Of a DNA stretch of 64,000 bases, positions 48,640-62,800 are shown one piece after another. Within the stretch, counting starts at the first letter, position 1, and the number at the start of each line of letters is the position of its first letter. A model generated the notes under the pieces. It made no database searches, was not told the origin of the DNA, and saw only the letters and a list, made by a program, of their open reading frames with translations. The position numbers were made by a program, and so were the translations under genes. The DNA is from Monarcha castaneiventris obscurior (Eukaryota; Chordata; Aves; Passeriformes; Monarchidae). Where the stretch lies: positions 22,740,001-22,804,000 of the forward strand of contig JAMPIT010000059.1 of NCBI GenBank assembly GCA_026261815.1, read 5' to 3'.

Positions 48640-51308
48640 AAAATTAGATTTTAAATCCTAAGGAAATAAGATAGGTGATTTGAACTGAGTCAACCTCATC
48701 AATATTTTCATATTCAATCTGCCACAAAACTGCCCATTTAAGCTACAAATTGAAAATCCAGGCAATATAAGGCAGCACACCTTACACCTGTAAGCAGCAA
48801 GAAAAATATTCACCTGTATGTCTAAATTTCTCTTGCAGAATTTAACCCTCTTCCTCTCCCGTTTTTCCCTTACCCATGTCCTTGCTAGCTTAACAACATC
48901 TAGCCTGTAACTTTCTGAACCACTGAGCAGCTTCAGTGCTTCCTAGAAATTACTGGACTCTAAAGTGGAAAACAAATCATCACCACGCATCGATCCCATG
49001 CTCGTGCTAGCACAAGACAAAGAACAGCACCTTGGCAAGGAATGCCTGAACATAGATCTCTACTTTCCCCAGGTGATACCGGATGGGAAAAAGCTTGCAT
49101 GGCTTGGAAACTGTGTATCATTTGGGACCTACTGCTTCCAAAATTCGTTTTATCTGAGCCACAGTTACTAAGGAGAAGTAGGAGCTACCAAAATATCCCT
49201 ATAAGCACTAAGAACTTTTCTCTTTGAAGCACCTCATCACCCCCACTTGCTATAGCCCACAAAATACCAGGTGACTGACTCAGCTCAACTTGAGCAGTCT
49301 GGCAACTCTGACATTCCCAGTACTTTCACTTCATAGCTAATACTGTGATCACAGGCCATGACTGAGCAATTCAAAGATATTATTAATGAACTGCAGTAAC
49401 ACGGTTTTTATTGTTTCTAGTATATAGTTATTTTTCTCTGGCTATGAGCTACCAAGGACTGCTACAAATTTCTACTTATTTCCTTCCCCTTCCAACAGCT
49501 ACCCAAAAAGCTGCCAATGTTTGACAAGTCAATGACAGGAATTCCTCACTCTAGTACCATGAAGTCCAAACGGTTCCATTTGAGAAAGGCTGGTGGTTTT
49601 TTTCAGTAGTCATCAAAATGCCCTCATTTTACCTATAAAATCTCATGTACTAATTCCTAACAAAAATCTTCCTAAAGTGTTTCTTATTCTTTGCTCAAAG
49701 ACTGACCATAAGCTCTCACACACAAGTTTGACTCTTCTTCCTCCATGTTTTCTGGAGCTGTTCAAACTGACATTTAACATACTAAAATTCTTCCTTAAAC
49801 AGTAATCATCACCCTTGCTTTCAGTTACATGCTACTTCAATATTGTGGCTGCACTGATCTCAATTCACATTTGTGAATCTGTATCAACTTAAACAAAACA
49901 AAACAAGACCCCCAAAACAAGAACAACAAAAGGTCAGTTCAGAATCTTACATTGTATTCATCTCCCCTAAAAGTATGGATTAGATTTTACAGAAATTCTG
50001 CACACCTGTTATTTTTTTTCAGAGCTGTTAGATTCAAGCACTTGCCAACATGTTTTAAAACTTCACACAGCAGAATGTCAGTATTGTGAACATTTAAGTC
50101 TGCCCATGAAAAATACACATAAGACATTAAAAATCTGCAGAATTTTCAGTGATGCAAAGAAGCCCTCATTCTGTGCTTTAAATTACTTATTTTCAGTAGG
50201 TATTTTGATTCCTAACTAAAATTTCTAAGCTTTAACTATGTCATTTACTGTAGAACATCACAAATGTGTATTCCTAGTGCAATAATTAACCTTCAATTTG
50301 TTTCAAAAGTACTTACTGTTTTAAGAGAAAAGCATACTGCAGTATCTTGTAACTGCATCCTAGGTTTTGCCCAAACTTTCAAGTGCCCCAAAAGAACAAC
50401 AAACTCTCTAAGAACGATGAACAGTAATTTTTACCTGCCAAATCACACAGTCAAATCAGACAGTGGTTAAACACCTGTTGCTGGGGTTTAATGCTTTTCC
50501 CATTACACATGAAATCACTGAAGATTAATTAACCCTGCAATCCAAAACATCTAGGTGGGTATTTTCAAGTAATTTTCATTTCTTCATGTAGTCTGTCTTA
50601 AAATTGAGTATTTGGGAAAGTAATTGAAACTCACATCTATTTATATTCAATTTATTAAAGTTCTTAGTTATAGACAGTTTGCTTTTATTTACATTAAGTA
50701 TATATAAGCTTCTTATTTACTTTAGCCAAGCCAACAAGAGAAAATAATTAGAAAGTAAATTTCTTTTTTTGGACTGGGATGCAATTTCTCTCATGTGCTT
50801 CAAAATAATTTCTGGTTTGGATCTTCATGTTTAGGACAATAATTTTATTGTTGTACATAAAGATAAAATTATCTAAAAGTAATAGAAACTGTTTGTAATG
50901 TTTAAAACATTATGCTTCTAAAACTTCATTACAAAACACATTTAGTTTTTTAGTCTGAGTTTTTACTAAGAGCAGTACTTGTTCCAACTACAACAGCTCT
51001 AAGAAACTAACATTTTTGCTACAAATCCAAACCCCAGAGCAAACTTGGGGGATTAAGTCACTTCCATTAAATGAGATCTTATCCACTCAGCAGTGTTATT
51101 TGTGTGTTGGCTACAGCAGTGCTATTGCCAGACAGACTGCACTAAGCCACTGTGCAATTAATACAATCAACTGTTGCATCCACTCCTAACATCCTAGGCA
51201 GCAAGATCAAGGACAAGTACACTAAGGATGTCCTAGTTTTTCCACATCTGGGAACATGAAAAAAGGCAAGTTCATAATTCCAAGACACACAACACCACTT
51301 CTTGTGGG

Positions 51309-51347
51309 TTTTTTTTTTGTTTTGGCTCGTTTGTTTGTTTTTCTTTT
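51309..51347 (-). repeat. T-rich (plus strand) low-complexity tract
   Basis: T runs broken by single G or C on the plus strand; A-rich in TRIO-sense. No element body recognised. Confidence 0.85.
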
Positions 51348-54300
51348 TTTAATGTGACAATGCTATATTGAACTTGAGTCAGAAGATGTAAACTACTGTA
51401 AATATGATTTTAAAAATATTAGTGCCTGGCTTTATTTAATCTGATTAAAGCAAAATTAAAATCCATAGAGCAAGTTTCAGGGGTCTCACCCTGTAACATA
51501 GAACACCTAGTAACAGATCATAAAAATCATACCACTTCTTGACTCAGAAAATGTTTAGGCCATTACTTGTTAGCAAAAATAAAAGATAGACTCTTATCCA
51601 ATCATAACTTTTCTAAGCTTTTGGTATACCCATGCAATTTTCAAGTTAAAAGCCTGTTATATAACTAAGCAGGACACATCCAATGCCACAGTTCTGTGTC
51701 TTCATGCCAGTGGGTTTTGCTCCTCTCCCCTCTGGGGATCTACATTTTCAATATGCATTTGTTCCTTTCAGATCTCAATTTTAAAGCTGACTACATTTAA
51801 AAACTGAACATTTAGTTCACTTCACTAAACCATCCAACCTCTGGACTTGTTCTGAGACCTCTGCTATGTTCCCACTCTCACTTGCCTGAGCAATTCAAAA
51901 GTGATGGTCTTTCCTCCCGGCCATGGAGAAGTGTCTGTCATGACACATGGCACACCCACGTTTAAGACACTCCCCAGTAATAGACGTGCTTTAAAAACAG
52001 TATAGACATTATTTTAATTAAATAGCATTCAAATAGGTCTAATATGCATTGCATTTGATCAATAACAGCCTTTTAGTTACTTGCCTTTTTTTCACCAATT
52101 AGAACTAGCAAATACATCATTACAACACTGCCTATTGCCTCTGGAGAACACTCAAGCATGTCAACAAATGACTAACTTCATTTGGTATTTAAAATTTAGT
52201 ATTTAATTTAAACAAAGCTGCTTACATTTTCACAAAGTGCAGTTAGGGGCAACTAAGAAGTTCAACTAACAGCTAAAGCCTGACTGAGAGGATGTCAGTG
52301 TACTGTGAAGATAAACACTTAATCAGTAATTCTGATACTGAAATAAGATCCAAAATAACAGTTTATATTGAACTACACATATATCAAGTTTTTACTCAAC
52401 CTTATGCCTGAGTAATTTACAACGCTCTTCCTCTGAGAAGGTACATACTTGTTTCTGTTTTGTTGTAATAATAATTTTTTTTTAAAAGATCACACGTACA
52501 CACACCCACCACCCTCCCTCAATATTGGAAACTGAGGGCTGGGGGTCATGTGTGGCTCCTCCAAACAAACCAACTTTTATGTTTAACTGTGACTTGTATG
52601 AGCAATTGCTGTACTGCTTATAAAAACAACTTCACTCTGGAAGATCTGGGAACAACTCACTTTAAAGGCACTTCAACAGAATGCTTGGTACCATTTATTC
52701 TAACTGGACATTCCCTGCACTATTTTGAGTTATTTGGCTTATCTAATTAGCTAAACCCCTTCTTATAAAAACTTCAGCAAAGGGGATTTGAAATGAAGTA
52801 ATGCTGTGTTTACCCTTGCTAAATCCAACTCAGCTACAGGTATTATTACCAGCTTGAAGTAAATATTTAAGAAAAACACCCACAACAAATAAATAAATAT
52901 AGCAGACTCCTGTGTAACTGCTAGTTAATGACACCTAATCTGCTTTAAATTCAGGATATAAGTGCTTTTTAATTAAAGTGAAAATCTTCTGTTTGGTAGA
53001 TACACATTTCAGAATGGGCATTTAGAAGTTTTCTAGGATATCATTACAAGGAGGAACGTGGAAGTCCAACTGGTATCAGTACCAAATACTTCCTAGGAAA
53101 AGCAGCCTCAGGAGAATTAAGCCACAAGCTTGGTAGGTGCTAAACTAAACCATGTCTTGACAACCCTCATTTACAGAACCAGTAGCTTTCCCAACTTGCA
53201 CAGAAGCAAAGAGATGGCATTTCCCTTTGTGCAGTAATGTGCATTCACACTCAAGCTTAACCCAAAAATATTCTTCTACAAACAGAACAGTAGCTTTCAT
53301 ATTAATCTTATTTTATGAGGACTACAGTATGATTAAGGATAATAATGGATTCTTTAAAAGTTCTTTGCGAACAAGTATTTAAAAATAGAAATAGCTAGTT
53401 ATTTGCATCTTCCTGATAAAGCATAACTCACATTGTCCTACATCCAGGATAAAAGCATGAACCAATTTACTAGTTTCATGCATGCATTCCAAATTATTTT
53501 ACAGTGTTACCATCCTGGAATTTCACATACCCTGTACACTTTGTTTACTGTGAAAAAGACCACTCCCCTCTCCCAATTTAAATCCAAATTACTACTAGTT
53601 TACAAGTGTACTTCCCCTGTTGGCTTTGTATCGTACAGTTACAGATGCAGCTTTTTCTAAAGCTAGTGACATATTTGACTATAAAAAGAGACAGAAAACT
53701 TTGCCTAGAATGTTAAGTATCTGCAGCTAATCAAACACTGTCATTTTATCACCAAATGCAGGTGGTATGGATTTAAAAAATGGATTTGGATGAAAACTTT
53801 TAAGAGATTTCTTGGCTTCTCTTCTATGTAAGAACAACAGCCTAAAGATTATAAAATTCAATTCATTGGCATTTTAATTCATCATTAGGCTGCACAAATA
53901 ACTTTGCAGGACTAAACTGAATACAGGTTGCACTGGCTAGAGGCTATAGTAATTTGAGCAGTCTAGAAGATTATAGGTGCCTTTTGCTTCTCTCTTATAA
54001 TTTGTATTTTAAGGGCGTTTAGAGGAAATTTATCTTAAACATATTTACTGATATCAGTACAAATTACACTATCATAAACTATTACAGTAATTATAAAATT
54101 ATGGAATAGTGATAATCTATACTTATCATTATTTATTATTGTAAATACCAAGTTCCTCAAATAATAACCAGTTAATTCAACTGTTGCAGAGAAAGTATTA
54201 TTTGGCTAAGAGGAATAATACACACAGCATAAGCTCTAATATTATTATAGGATTGTCTCATTTTATTATCCCTTGGAAAGAATTCTATTTTCACATCTCT

Positions 54301-55849
54301 GCAGTATAAAGCATAATCTGCAAGTGACACTTGTGTGCAACATCAGCTCTTGGTTCTTCCAACAAAACAAATTGTAAGCTCTCTTAGAACTGGCTCTAGC
54401 TACCAAAGAATGGCCAGCATGGCTCCAAGCCTCTGTGTGCTGCTCTCCTCTGCACCATCCCACATCCATGAAGCATATTCCTAACCATTCACGGCTACTG
54501 GTTTCACGTGCTTCACCAAAAGCGAAAACATTTCCCTAATGTAGGTTTGGCATTCAAACTCCAAGGAGTTATCTCAATGGGATAATAATTAAATAGAATG
54601 GAAAAATCTAGCAGGTTGAAGTGGACTGGACCAAATTACTACTTCTACTTTCTTCCACACATAATAGTTCCTCAAACATGTCCACACATTTACACATATC
54701 TACACACATAAACGTCAGTACTCACAAAAGCTCCATTCAGTCTCAGCAATCAAATGATCTGTGATACCATGAGTACACACAGATTTCACAGTAAATCTTT
54801 CTGGAAACTGAGGCCATCCACAACAATTTCAACACTGTGTACCAGCATCAGAGCTTAAATATGATATCCATTTTCAAGACCTATTTGAATGTCAATATTA
54901 ATTGCACTGTCACATGCATGTGTCACCAGGCACAGGGGCTTACTCAAATACAAAAAGAAAATTATGATAGCATTGGTCAACCCCAAATTAAACAACAGCC
55001 GTCTTTGTATGTAAGATTTTGTATTTTACTTTAGTTGTTACAATGAACTAATAAGCTTATTTAAGAATGAAATAACACCTTATAACTCTTTTTTTTTTTA
55101 CATTCACTAAGAGCAGGATCATCTTCTTCATCAACTCCACCAAGAGATGCAACCTCCTGCACCCCATTAAAGGCACCCTAAACAAGACATTCTATGTTGC
55201 AGCTAGTATGCAAAAGGGATGAGGAGCCACAATATCCCCTTGCAAATAAAATCTCATACTCGAGTCCCAAAAGTTTCTCAAGGTCAATAATTTAGAACTG
55301 AAGTTAACAACTACGAGAGAGAGAATTTGCAGAGACTATAAATAAACCATCTTACTTTGCTTTTAAAGATTTAAAAACTCATTTCAAGATGGTCCTAGAC
55401 CTGAAGCCCATTGCCCATTATCAGGCAATTCAAGGTCACGAACATTTTCACTTACTTTCATGACAACTGGCCTATCAATACTAAACTTTCCTTACATGGT
55501 GATGTTGTTTAACTCTACATCTAATGCCTAAAGTACATTGTCTCTGATGTGGTAGTGGCATCTTTGATTTACAAGTTGACTAAGTATTCTGGTAACCATA
55601 TCTTCAAGGATATGCTTAATATAGTTAAAAGCATCCATATAGGGAGAAAAGGACATTTTATAAACAGATTAAATGCTCCGAATTAATTGCAAAGTAAGAG
55701 AGAACAACACTCAAAGCATTACAAAACTGCATAAAGTTGCAACGTGCTTACTTTTTCAACATAAACTAATTCCACCTTCTCGAATAAGGTAGAAAAATCT
55801 AAGGAAGTTCAACAAAGAGCAACAGGGATAAATAAAATTAATCAAGGAG

Positions 55850-56842
55850 ATCAAGTACACCCTCAGCAAACTTGCAGATGACACCAAGCTGAGTGGTGCA
55901 GTTGACACACCTGAAGGAGGGGATGTCATCCAGAGGGAAGTGGACAAGCTCCAGAAGCGGTTCCATGGGAATCTCCTGAGGTTTAACAAGACCAAGTGCA
56001 AGGTGCTGCACCTGGGTTGGGACAACCCCCAGTACCAGCACAGTCTGGGGGATGAGCAGATTGAGAGCTGCCCTGCCCAGAAGGACCTGGGGATGCTGGT
56101 GGGTGAGAGGCTGGACATGACCCAGCCATGGGCACTCACAGCCCAGAAATCCAAACGTGTCCTGGGCTGCATCCAAAGCAGCGTGGGCAGCAGGGTGAGG
56201 GAGGGGATTCTGCCCCTCTGCTCTGCTCTGGTGAGACCCCACCTGCAGTGCTGCATCCAGCTCTGGGAGCCCCAGCATGGGAAGGACAGGGACCTGCTGG
56301 AGTGAGTCCAGAGGAGGGCCAACAAGATGATTAGAGGGATGATTCTAATCCATCTGCATGACAAGTGGTTACCCAGAGTAAGACTCTTCAACATGATAAA
56401 GTGTAGGAACATGAGGAAGGTTTATAAAATCATGAGTGGCTTGGTCAGGGCAAATTAAATGTTTGCAAACTCTTTCAACACAACAGATGGAGCACTCAAA
56501 GAAAACTAGAAGGTAGCAGGCTCAAAACAACACAAGGAGGTGGTCAAAGTGATTAAATTGTGTACCACTGGATTTCCAAGATATAAAAGCATTTACAAGC
56601 CTAAGGAGACACTGAACAAGTTGGTAGAAAAGCAAAACTCCACAGGTCACTGAAAATACAGAAATATCATTTAGCTTTGGAAGATGCAGTTGCAAGAGAG
56701 GGGAGAAGCCTCACTGATGTTTATCCCATCCTTGTGCGGTGTTTCGTGGGGATTTGGTTTGGTCACTGGCAGAGGTAGGATAACAGGACAGATGCACATG
56801 TAGTTTGGCCTGTAGGGACAATAGTTCTTCATGTCTCTGTAG
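55850..56842 (+). mobile_element. CR1 LINE fragment (RT motif C to old-type 3' UTR)
   Basis: An open stretch begins near 55850 with KLADDTKLSGAVDTPEGG, the RT motif C region. The usual Phe before Ala-Asp-Asp is Leu here. It continues in frame through FNKTKCKVLHLGWDNPQ and CPAQKDLGMLVGERLDM to LVRPHLQCCIQLWEP and ends at a TGA at 56303-56305. CR1 normally continues with an Arg codon at that point, so the stop is probably CGA decayed to TGA. Downstream, TTTATAAAATCATGAGTGGC (near 56420), AAACTAGAAGGTAGCAGG and TCACTGGCAGAGGTAGGATA (about 56760) fit an older CR1 3' UTR type, ending near 56842. It is antisense to TRIO and 5' truncated. Confidence 0.88.
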
Positions 56843-56849
56843 CTTAAGA

Positions 56850-59800
56850 CATTTCAAAAAGATTTACACACAGGAGTTTCAGCTGCTTGATAAGAAGTTT
56901 CATAGTTAACAGCACCTGTTGGAATACCAGCCAAACACCATACCATGAAATAACTAGTATTCTGTGATAACTCATGTCCACAGTTTATCATCTAAAATGA
57001 AAGCTGACCAAAAGATTGCTTTAGTAATTTTACTATTACCTGGGAAACTGTGCTACAGTATTCTAGTTAGAAGAACAACTGCTCCTCGCATTTGAGTGTT
57101 CATAATTAAGATGAAAGCAATGTGTGGCCTTTTATGCATATGAACTTGCTAGTCAAATAAGCAACTGGGGATAAGGGGTACTTTTGAAAGGGACAACACT
57201 GAATTCTTGAAAATCTATAACAGGAATTACACCTGGGAGAGGCAGAACTTAGCCCAAGTCAACATTCCCATAGGACATCTGTATATTCCAGCAAAACCTC
57301 TTCTGAAATCTCCTGCTTGATACTGACATACATATCTGCAGAGTTCGGTAGCTCTGTCACCAAGGGACTCTGCCCTCATAGCACTGACTGCAAAATGGAG
57401 TGGTAGTGTGGGAAAGAGGCTGTATTAGGAGAGAGGAAAATTACCCCACAACAACTCCAAATATAGCAATTCTGACTCTGCAGGGAGTGTTTTCAATCAC
57501 GCCTGACAATTTTGATTTTACAAGTGGTCTATTATCAGAGTCACGCAAATGACTACAACTCCTTACGAGTATCCATTAGAGAAGAGAAAAATGCACCAAA
57601 GTTCAGGGCACCAGGAGCCATACAAGGAGGCCAGAATACACTGCAAGCTGAGGTACCCTTTTCAAACCACAGATTCCTTTCATATGCAAGCACACCTTAG
57701 AAATACTGTTTCACTTTCTCTGAGCAAAGAGGTGCAGTAACAGACAGGGTGAGAATCTGTTCTCTTCTGAAGGAGATCCAGGCATGTTTGCCCATCCAAA
57801 CCACCTGCCTCAAGAGATCACAGCCCAACTGCCAGTCACAACCTTTTCCTTTCCCTGGGAAGGGAAGAGGCAAAGATGTGCCTGGATTTCTCTGTCACTT
57901 CAAATTGTAACTCAAATTGCTGCTAGACAACATACGTAAAGTCCAGGTTGACTTCTAGAAACAGCTTTATGAAAGCAGCAGGTTAACCTGTAAATGCAAC
58001 TAAAGAAAGCAAAGTAAAATTGAACCCCCTCCTAAAACAAGATTTGCCCCCTCCCTTTGTACATGTCCCTTAACATCTCTGATTCTGGGATGACAAAAGT
58101 ATGCTACTTATTTTTTTATTCCACAAAATCACTGGTAATACTGTCATCTTAACCATAATAAAGATTCTTTTCACAAATGCTATTTAGTGGTAGTTACTTA
58201 CGTAAAATTCAAACTAATTTACTAATACAAGTATTTCTCAAATACCCACTAAGTCACACCATTACTTTATCCTCCCTCTCAAGAAATGAAGCTGTATAAC
58301 CTGATCTCCTTAGAGCTGACAGGCTAGGGTTAAAGTCCAGTAGGAAACAGATGGCTGCTGGTTGTTGATGCATCAATGTACAGGCAGCAAAAGAGTCACT
58401 AGAGGACCAAGATTTGCATCATCCTCCAGCAAAAGTATGTCACCATTATGGCACTGAACACAAGGTAGCAAGAGATGCATTGCACAGAAATTTGAAAGAT
58501 GCAAATATATTGCCAAGCACATATAATTCTGAGTGGACAGGCAATCTTACTGATAGTACCAGAGACTGACAACTTTTCAAATTCAATGCAAAGCCTTTTT
58601 ACACCAGAACTAAATATGAAGCCTACACCTGGAGCTTTGAGGGACTGTAGGATTTGTTTAAAGGCATCAATTCGAGCCTTAGAGATTAGATTAACATTTT
58701 TTTTAAAGAGTTTTTCTATTTTCATGTGATAATATCCATTTACAACTCATGATAGATTTAAAAATAAAGTGTCTTGCTCATCTGCCAGAGCTCACCATCT
58801 CTCCAGACAAGTCTGCAAAAGCAAATGAACTCACTCACAGTAGGTCTTCGGAAATCCAAATTTTTGCCTTAGAATCCCATCCCCTCTCCTGGGCAGTGCA
58901 AACACTCTCAGCAGCCAACAGAACAAAAGAATGGAGGGCTTGGAAGGTTTTCTTTAAGTTGGCAGCAGCCCTTAAAGAGACAGGATCTCAACAAATCCTT
59001 ACTGCCAGCAGTGACCTTCACTAAGCCCTTCAGCACATCTTCATTAAGTACAAGGGCTCCACACCACGATTTTTAATCAAAACTGATCAATGTTGCCTAC
59101 AGTTTCATATTACATTCAGTTTCCAACATTCTCTTCTGGAGTTATCCTGACATGCTTCTGCTCCAGATGCCACCCACAGAGAAGACAAACGGGAGCTCTG
59201 ACACCTCCACCAAAGCACAACCTTTCAAACCCATAAGCCAGTAACCAGCTGCAGTGGTGCTGCAACCATGCAGCTGAAACTTCAACAAATATTCTTCCTG
59301 ATAACTCCGCTACAGAGATGAACATTCTGGCAGATGGTGCAAATAAGTAAACCCTAGCTATTACAACAAGGCTACTTGAGCTCTTAGAGTAGGCCAGTTA
59401 GTAGCACTCAACTCAAAAATTTATCTAAGAATGAGCAGTTTTATTTATTTATTTATGCTCATCAGAAGAGGCACAGTGAAAGGACAACATTATCCACCGG
59501 ACAGTTATACTCCTCCAACCTGTTCCAAAATACTTCAACTAATGATGAATTCTACAGCAACATTACAAATTTTGCAAAAGGTATGACCAGTGCTCAATTA
59601 GTGATGATTTAGTTACTGAATTCCTTTCCAAATAAATAACTTTGGAGCAGCTATTGCATGAGAAGGGTTTCTCCAGCCTGTCTTCATCCTAGAGTCAATT
59701 CACATGCTTTCTGATTGTCTTCTTTCTACAGCGTTTTATTTGTTTCTTGGTTTTAGGCAGCTCTACATCGAAAGAACTTGGAGTTTCCAACACAGGAGCA

Positions 59801-62800
59801 GGACCTGTGGTTATCATCCCATTCACACCTCAACCATGTTTTTCCTAGGAGTAAGTGTGTGGAGGAAGACAACACCTCCCATCCAGTCACATTTGGTGGA
59901 GAGGAACCTCGAATATGCGTCCCTCTCTAGAGCACTAGTGATGAACTTGAACTTTTTAGACACACAGATTTCTTCAAAAGTTGAAGGACAGATCCCCGTC
60001 AAAACTGCAACCTGCATTAGGGTGGTTGCTGACAGGTAACATAAGTGCCTTGCCACAGGAGAAAACACATATGCAACAGCTGCTCTGCCACATGCAACAC
60101 CAGCAGCACATGCAACACCAGCCTGTCATCTCACACCTGTAACTGAAGCAGCCATCTCCTCCCTTCCTTCAGCTCTCAAATCCTTGCAGTACCAGGACTA
60201 TCTGGATACTGAGAAAGGTTTATGAAGCACAATACACTTTTTAAGAGTGACCATTCGATTCACACAGTAAATTAACTCTCTGTCACTATCGGGTCTTTGT
60301 TACTCCATTAGAGCATCTGCTGAGTTTCAGGACTCAGCTGCTGAGCCTCTCTGGTTAAGTCTACACTAGAGCTTGTTGCACAGTGCAACAGAAGAGGGTC
60401 AATACAGCAAAATCCTGCTGCAGAAACCTCAATGGCCAAACTATGCATTTTGAAGGAAGTTTTACAAGAAGTTTTACTTTTGACTGGCTGTTGTCTGGTT
60501 CTGTAGACTTAAATGTCTATTTCTAACTGGTGTATGTAATTCCTTTCAATTTCATCTGAAAGGAATTTTATTTTGTGCCTGAGATGCTTCACAACAAAGC
60601 AAACAAAGAACTGTGAAACGGGACAATCAAGAGGTACACTCCAAAAGCACACCTTGATCTGAACTAAATTGCTAATGGGAACAGCCATTAAGAAGCTCTA
60701 GATAACCAAACAGATTCTGGGTAGTTTCAGGCCTATGGAATGAGGGGTAGAGTCCTCTTTTCTCCCTGCTTTTTTTTCCACGGAAGAAACTTTGTTGCCT
60801 TAGCTCATATCACTGAAATACAAACAATCTGAACACACTTTAAGGTTTAGGCAGGTACAGGCATTGTATCTATGGTTCATTTGAGCTATGGAGCAATGCA
60901 GTTTGAAGTTTTGTACTACTATCCAGCTAATGTCCATCGTGGTACCAAAAAGTAGATTTTCAGTGGCATAAACTATGGCACCAAGAGAAGTTTTTCACTG
61001 GATGACAAAGCCAATCACTGGAACGAAACAAGTCACCCAGTGACAGGGAGCCCTACTGATTTGGAACAGTGAAAACAGCTCAAGTCTATCTTGCAGTCCT
61101 CCAGTGCAGTAAGATGCCACTGACCTGAATAGCAAGAAAAGTAAAACAGTTTTAAAAACTTGCCTTCCTACTACGGAATGCAAATCTAAGAAAGCAAACA
61201 AATCTCATCCATTAAAATAGATTGCTTTGTCTTTTCCTTACTCTACTGCATAGACAGTTTGGGCATGTACTACTTAACTGCAGTTATTTTTGACAAAGGT
61301 CACATCAAGATGGCAATTGGAATCAGCGAGAGAATTCCTCAAATTGCAGGCACCTGGAAGTTGTTTGTATCTTCTGAAACTGGGATCTAGAATATTCTCA
61401 ACTTTAGAAACAGGCTACACAAATCTGAATTTTCATGTGGCAGAAATAGAAAGGAAGCCACAATCTCTCTCATGAGAAAGCCACAACTGAAATAGTTCCC
61501 AAGGGAAAACTGTAATCATGAAGGTTATTTTTCCCTCATTTTAATTTTCAATTTCAGTCAGCAACTGCAGAATAAAATGGACATGTTAGGCAAGGCCATT
61601 ACAAAACCAGTCTCTTGTTTATGAAAACTTACCAGGTTAAGCTACATGCAGTGGTTTTCCTCATACTGAGACAAGTGTGTATCTCCCTTTTAATAGCCTT
61701 CCATCAGTTTACTTATTCCTTCTGTGCAACACACAGCTCCAGGCGTGTCACCAGCATGGTACACTAGCGGACACCTTTAACTAAAATAATCATCAAGTCT
61801 TTCTCACTGCACATAAGCTATGGCCATTTCAATGGAAGCCTTGACAAAAGGTCAAAAATGGAGTAAGAGGTTTCAGAGAGGCACAGTTGTGGGATGACTT
61901 TGTAAAGGAAGGGCCCGTAAGTTATCTATCCCTGTTAATTATCATGTGGGGACAGACATTGATTATCTGTGCAAACACAGAAAAGGACAGTGAAGCTTTT
62001 GAAAGGGAGCAGTGAGGCAAATAAGCAATTATTGATTCATGTGTTTGGCAAACATTTTCACCCACTCACGAGAAGGAGAGTTTAAGAGGATTTTCACTAC
62101 ACAGTAATAACAGAGGCAGCCTCTCCAGCTCATAAAAGGGAAGTCAGAACACAAGCCAGATGCAAAACTCCAACAAACACTGATTCACAGCTCCAGTCAC
62201 ACTCAAAGTCATGTATGAAATGAGCAATTCAGCCATCCAATAAGCCAAGAAGGGGAAAGAGAGGGCAATTATGTCTCTGTTCAACAGAGCACCATTTAAA
62301 GTATTCCTTCTGATTCAGCACCAACCCTTGTGATCAGTATTCTTGGCCTACCATCAATGAATTTAATTACACAATTATTTGAAAAAACGCAGCGTTCTCC
62401 CTTCCCTGCTTGCCCACAACCAGTTCAATACAAGTCACAGGAATTAGTCAGAAAGAGCGTGTAGAGTAGCTACCTCCACTTTTATTTTTGAAGTTCAAGT
62501 CACAGAAATGTACGGATATTAGCTCAAGCATTACTGAAAGTCATGTGTTTCCTTTAACTGAGCAAATGGAGCTTAATCTTCTCTATTAATTGATACAATG
62601 CAAGGGGCCATGAAAGGTGCACCAAGTTACTTAACACCCATCAGTTACTTATATGAGATTCTGGGATATTTAACTGACAGCTGTATGTTTGGATCCATGT
62701 CATCCAGCCTCGTCCTGCCCGATTGCTGGATCTCCCTCTCCTGTTGAGCACACAAAGGCAAGTTGAGTTTCAGCTCCTCCCTAGTTCTGCCTTCTTTCAC

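Larger units (their letters stand above)
33170..55840. other. Long intron 1 stretch without recognised transposon or gene
   Basis: About 22.7 kb in which I recognise only simple repeats, hairpins and a purine tract. The longest open frame is a 158-codon minus frame at 43746-44222, unrecognised. Conserved non-coding elements may be present but cannot be called without alignment. Confidence 0.55.

Noticed and set aside
55756..56412. 218-codon minus-strand open frame
   Set aside because: It is the complement of the CR1 reverse-transcriptase tail on the plus strand, not a gene.
58399..58725. 108-codon minus-strand open frame with hydrophobic C-terminus
   Set aside because: Considered as a processed pseudogene but no family or poly-A tail is recognisable.
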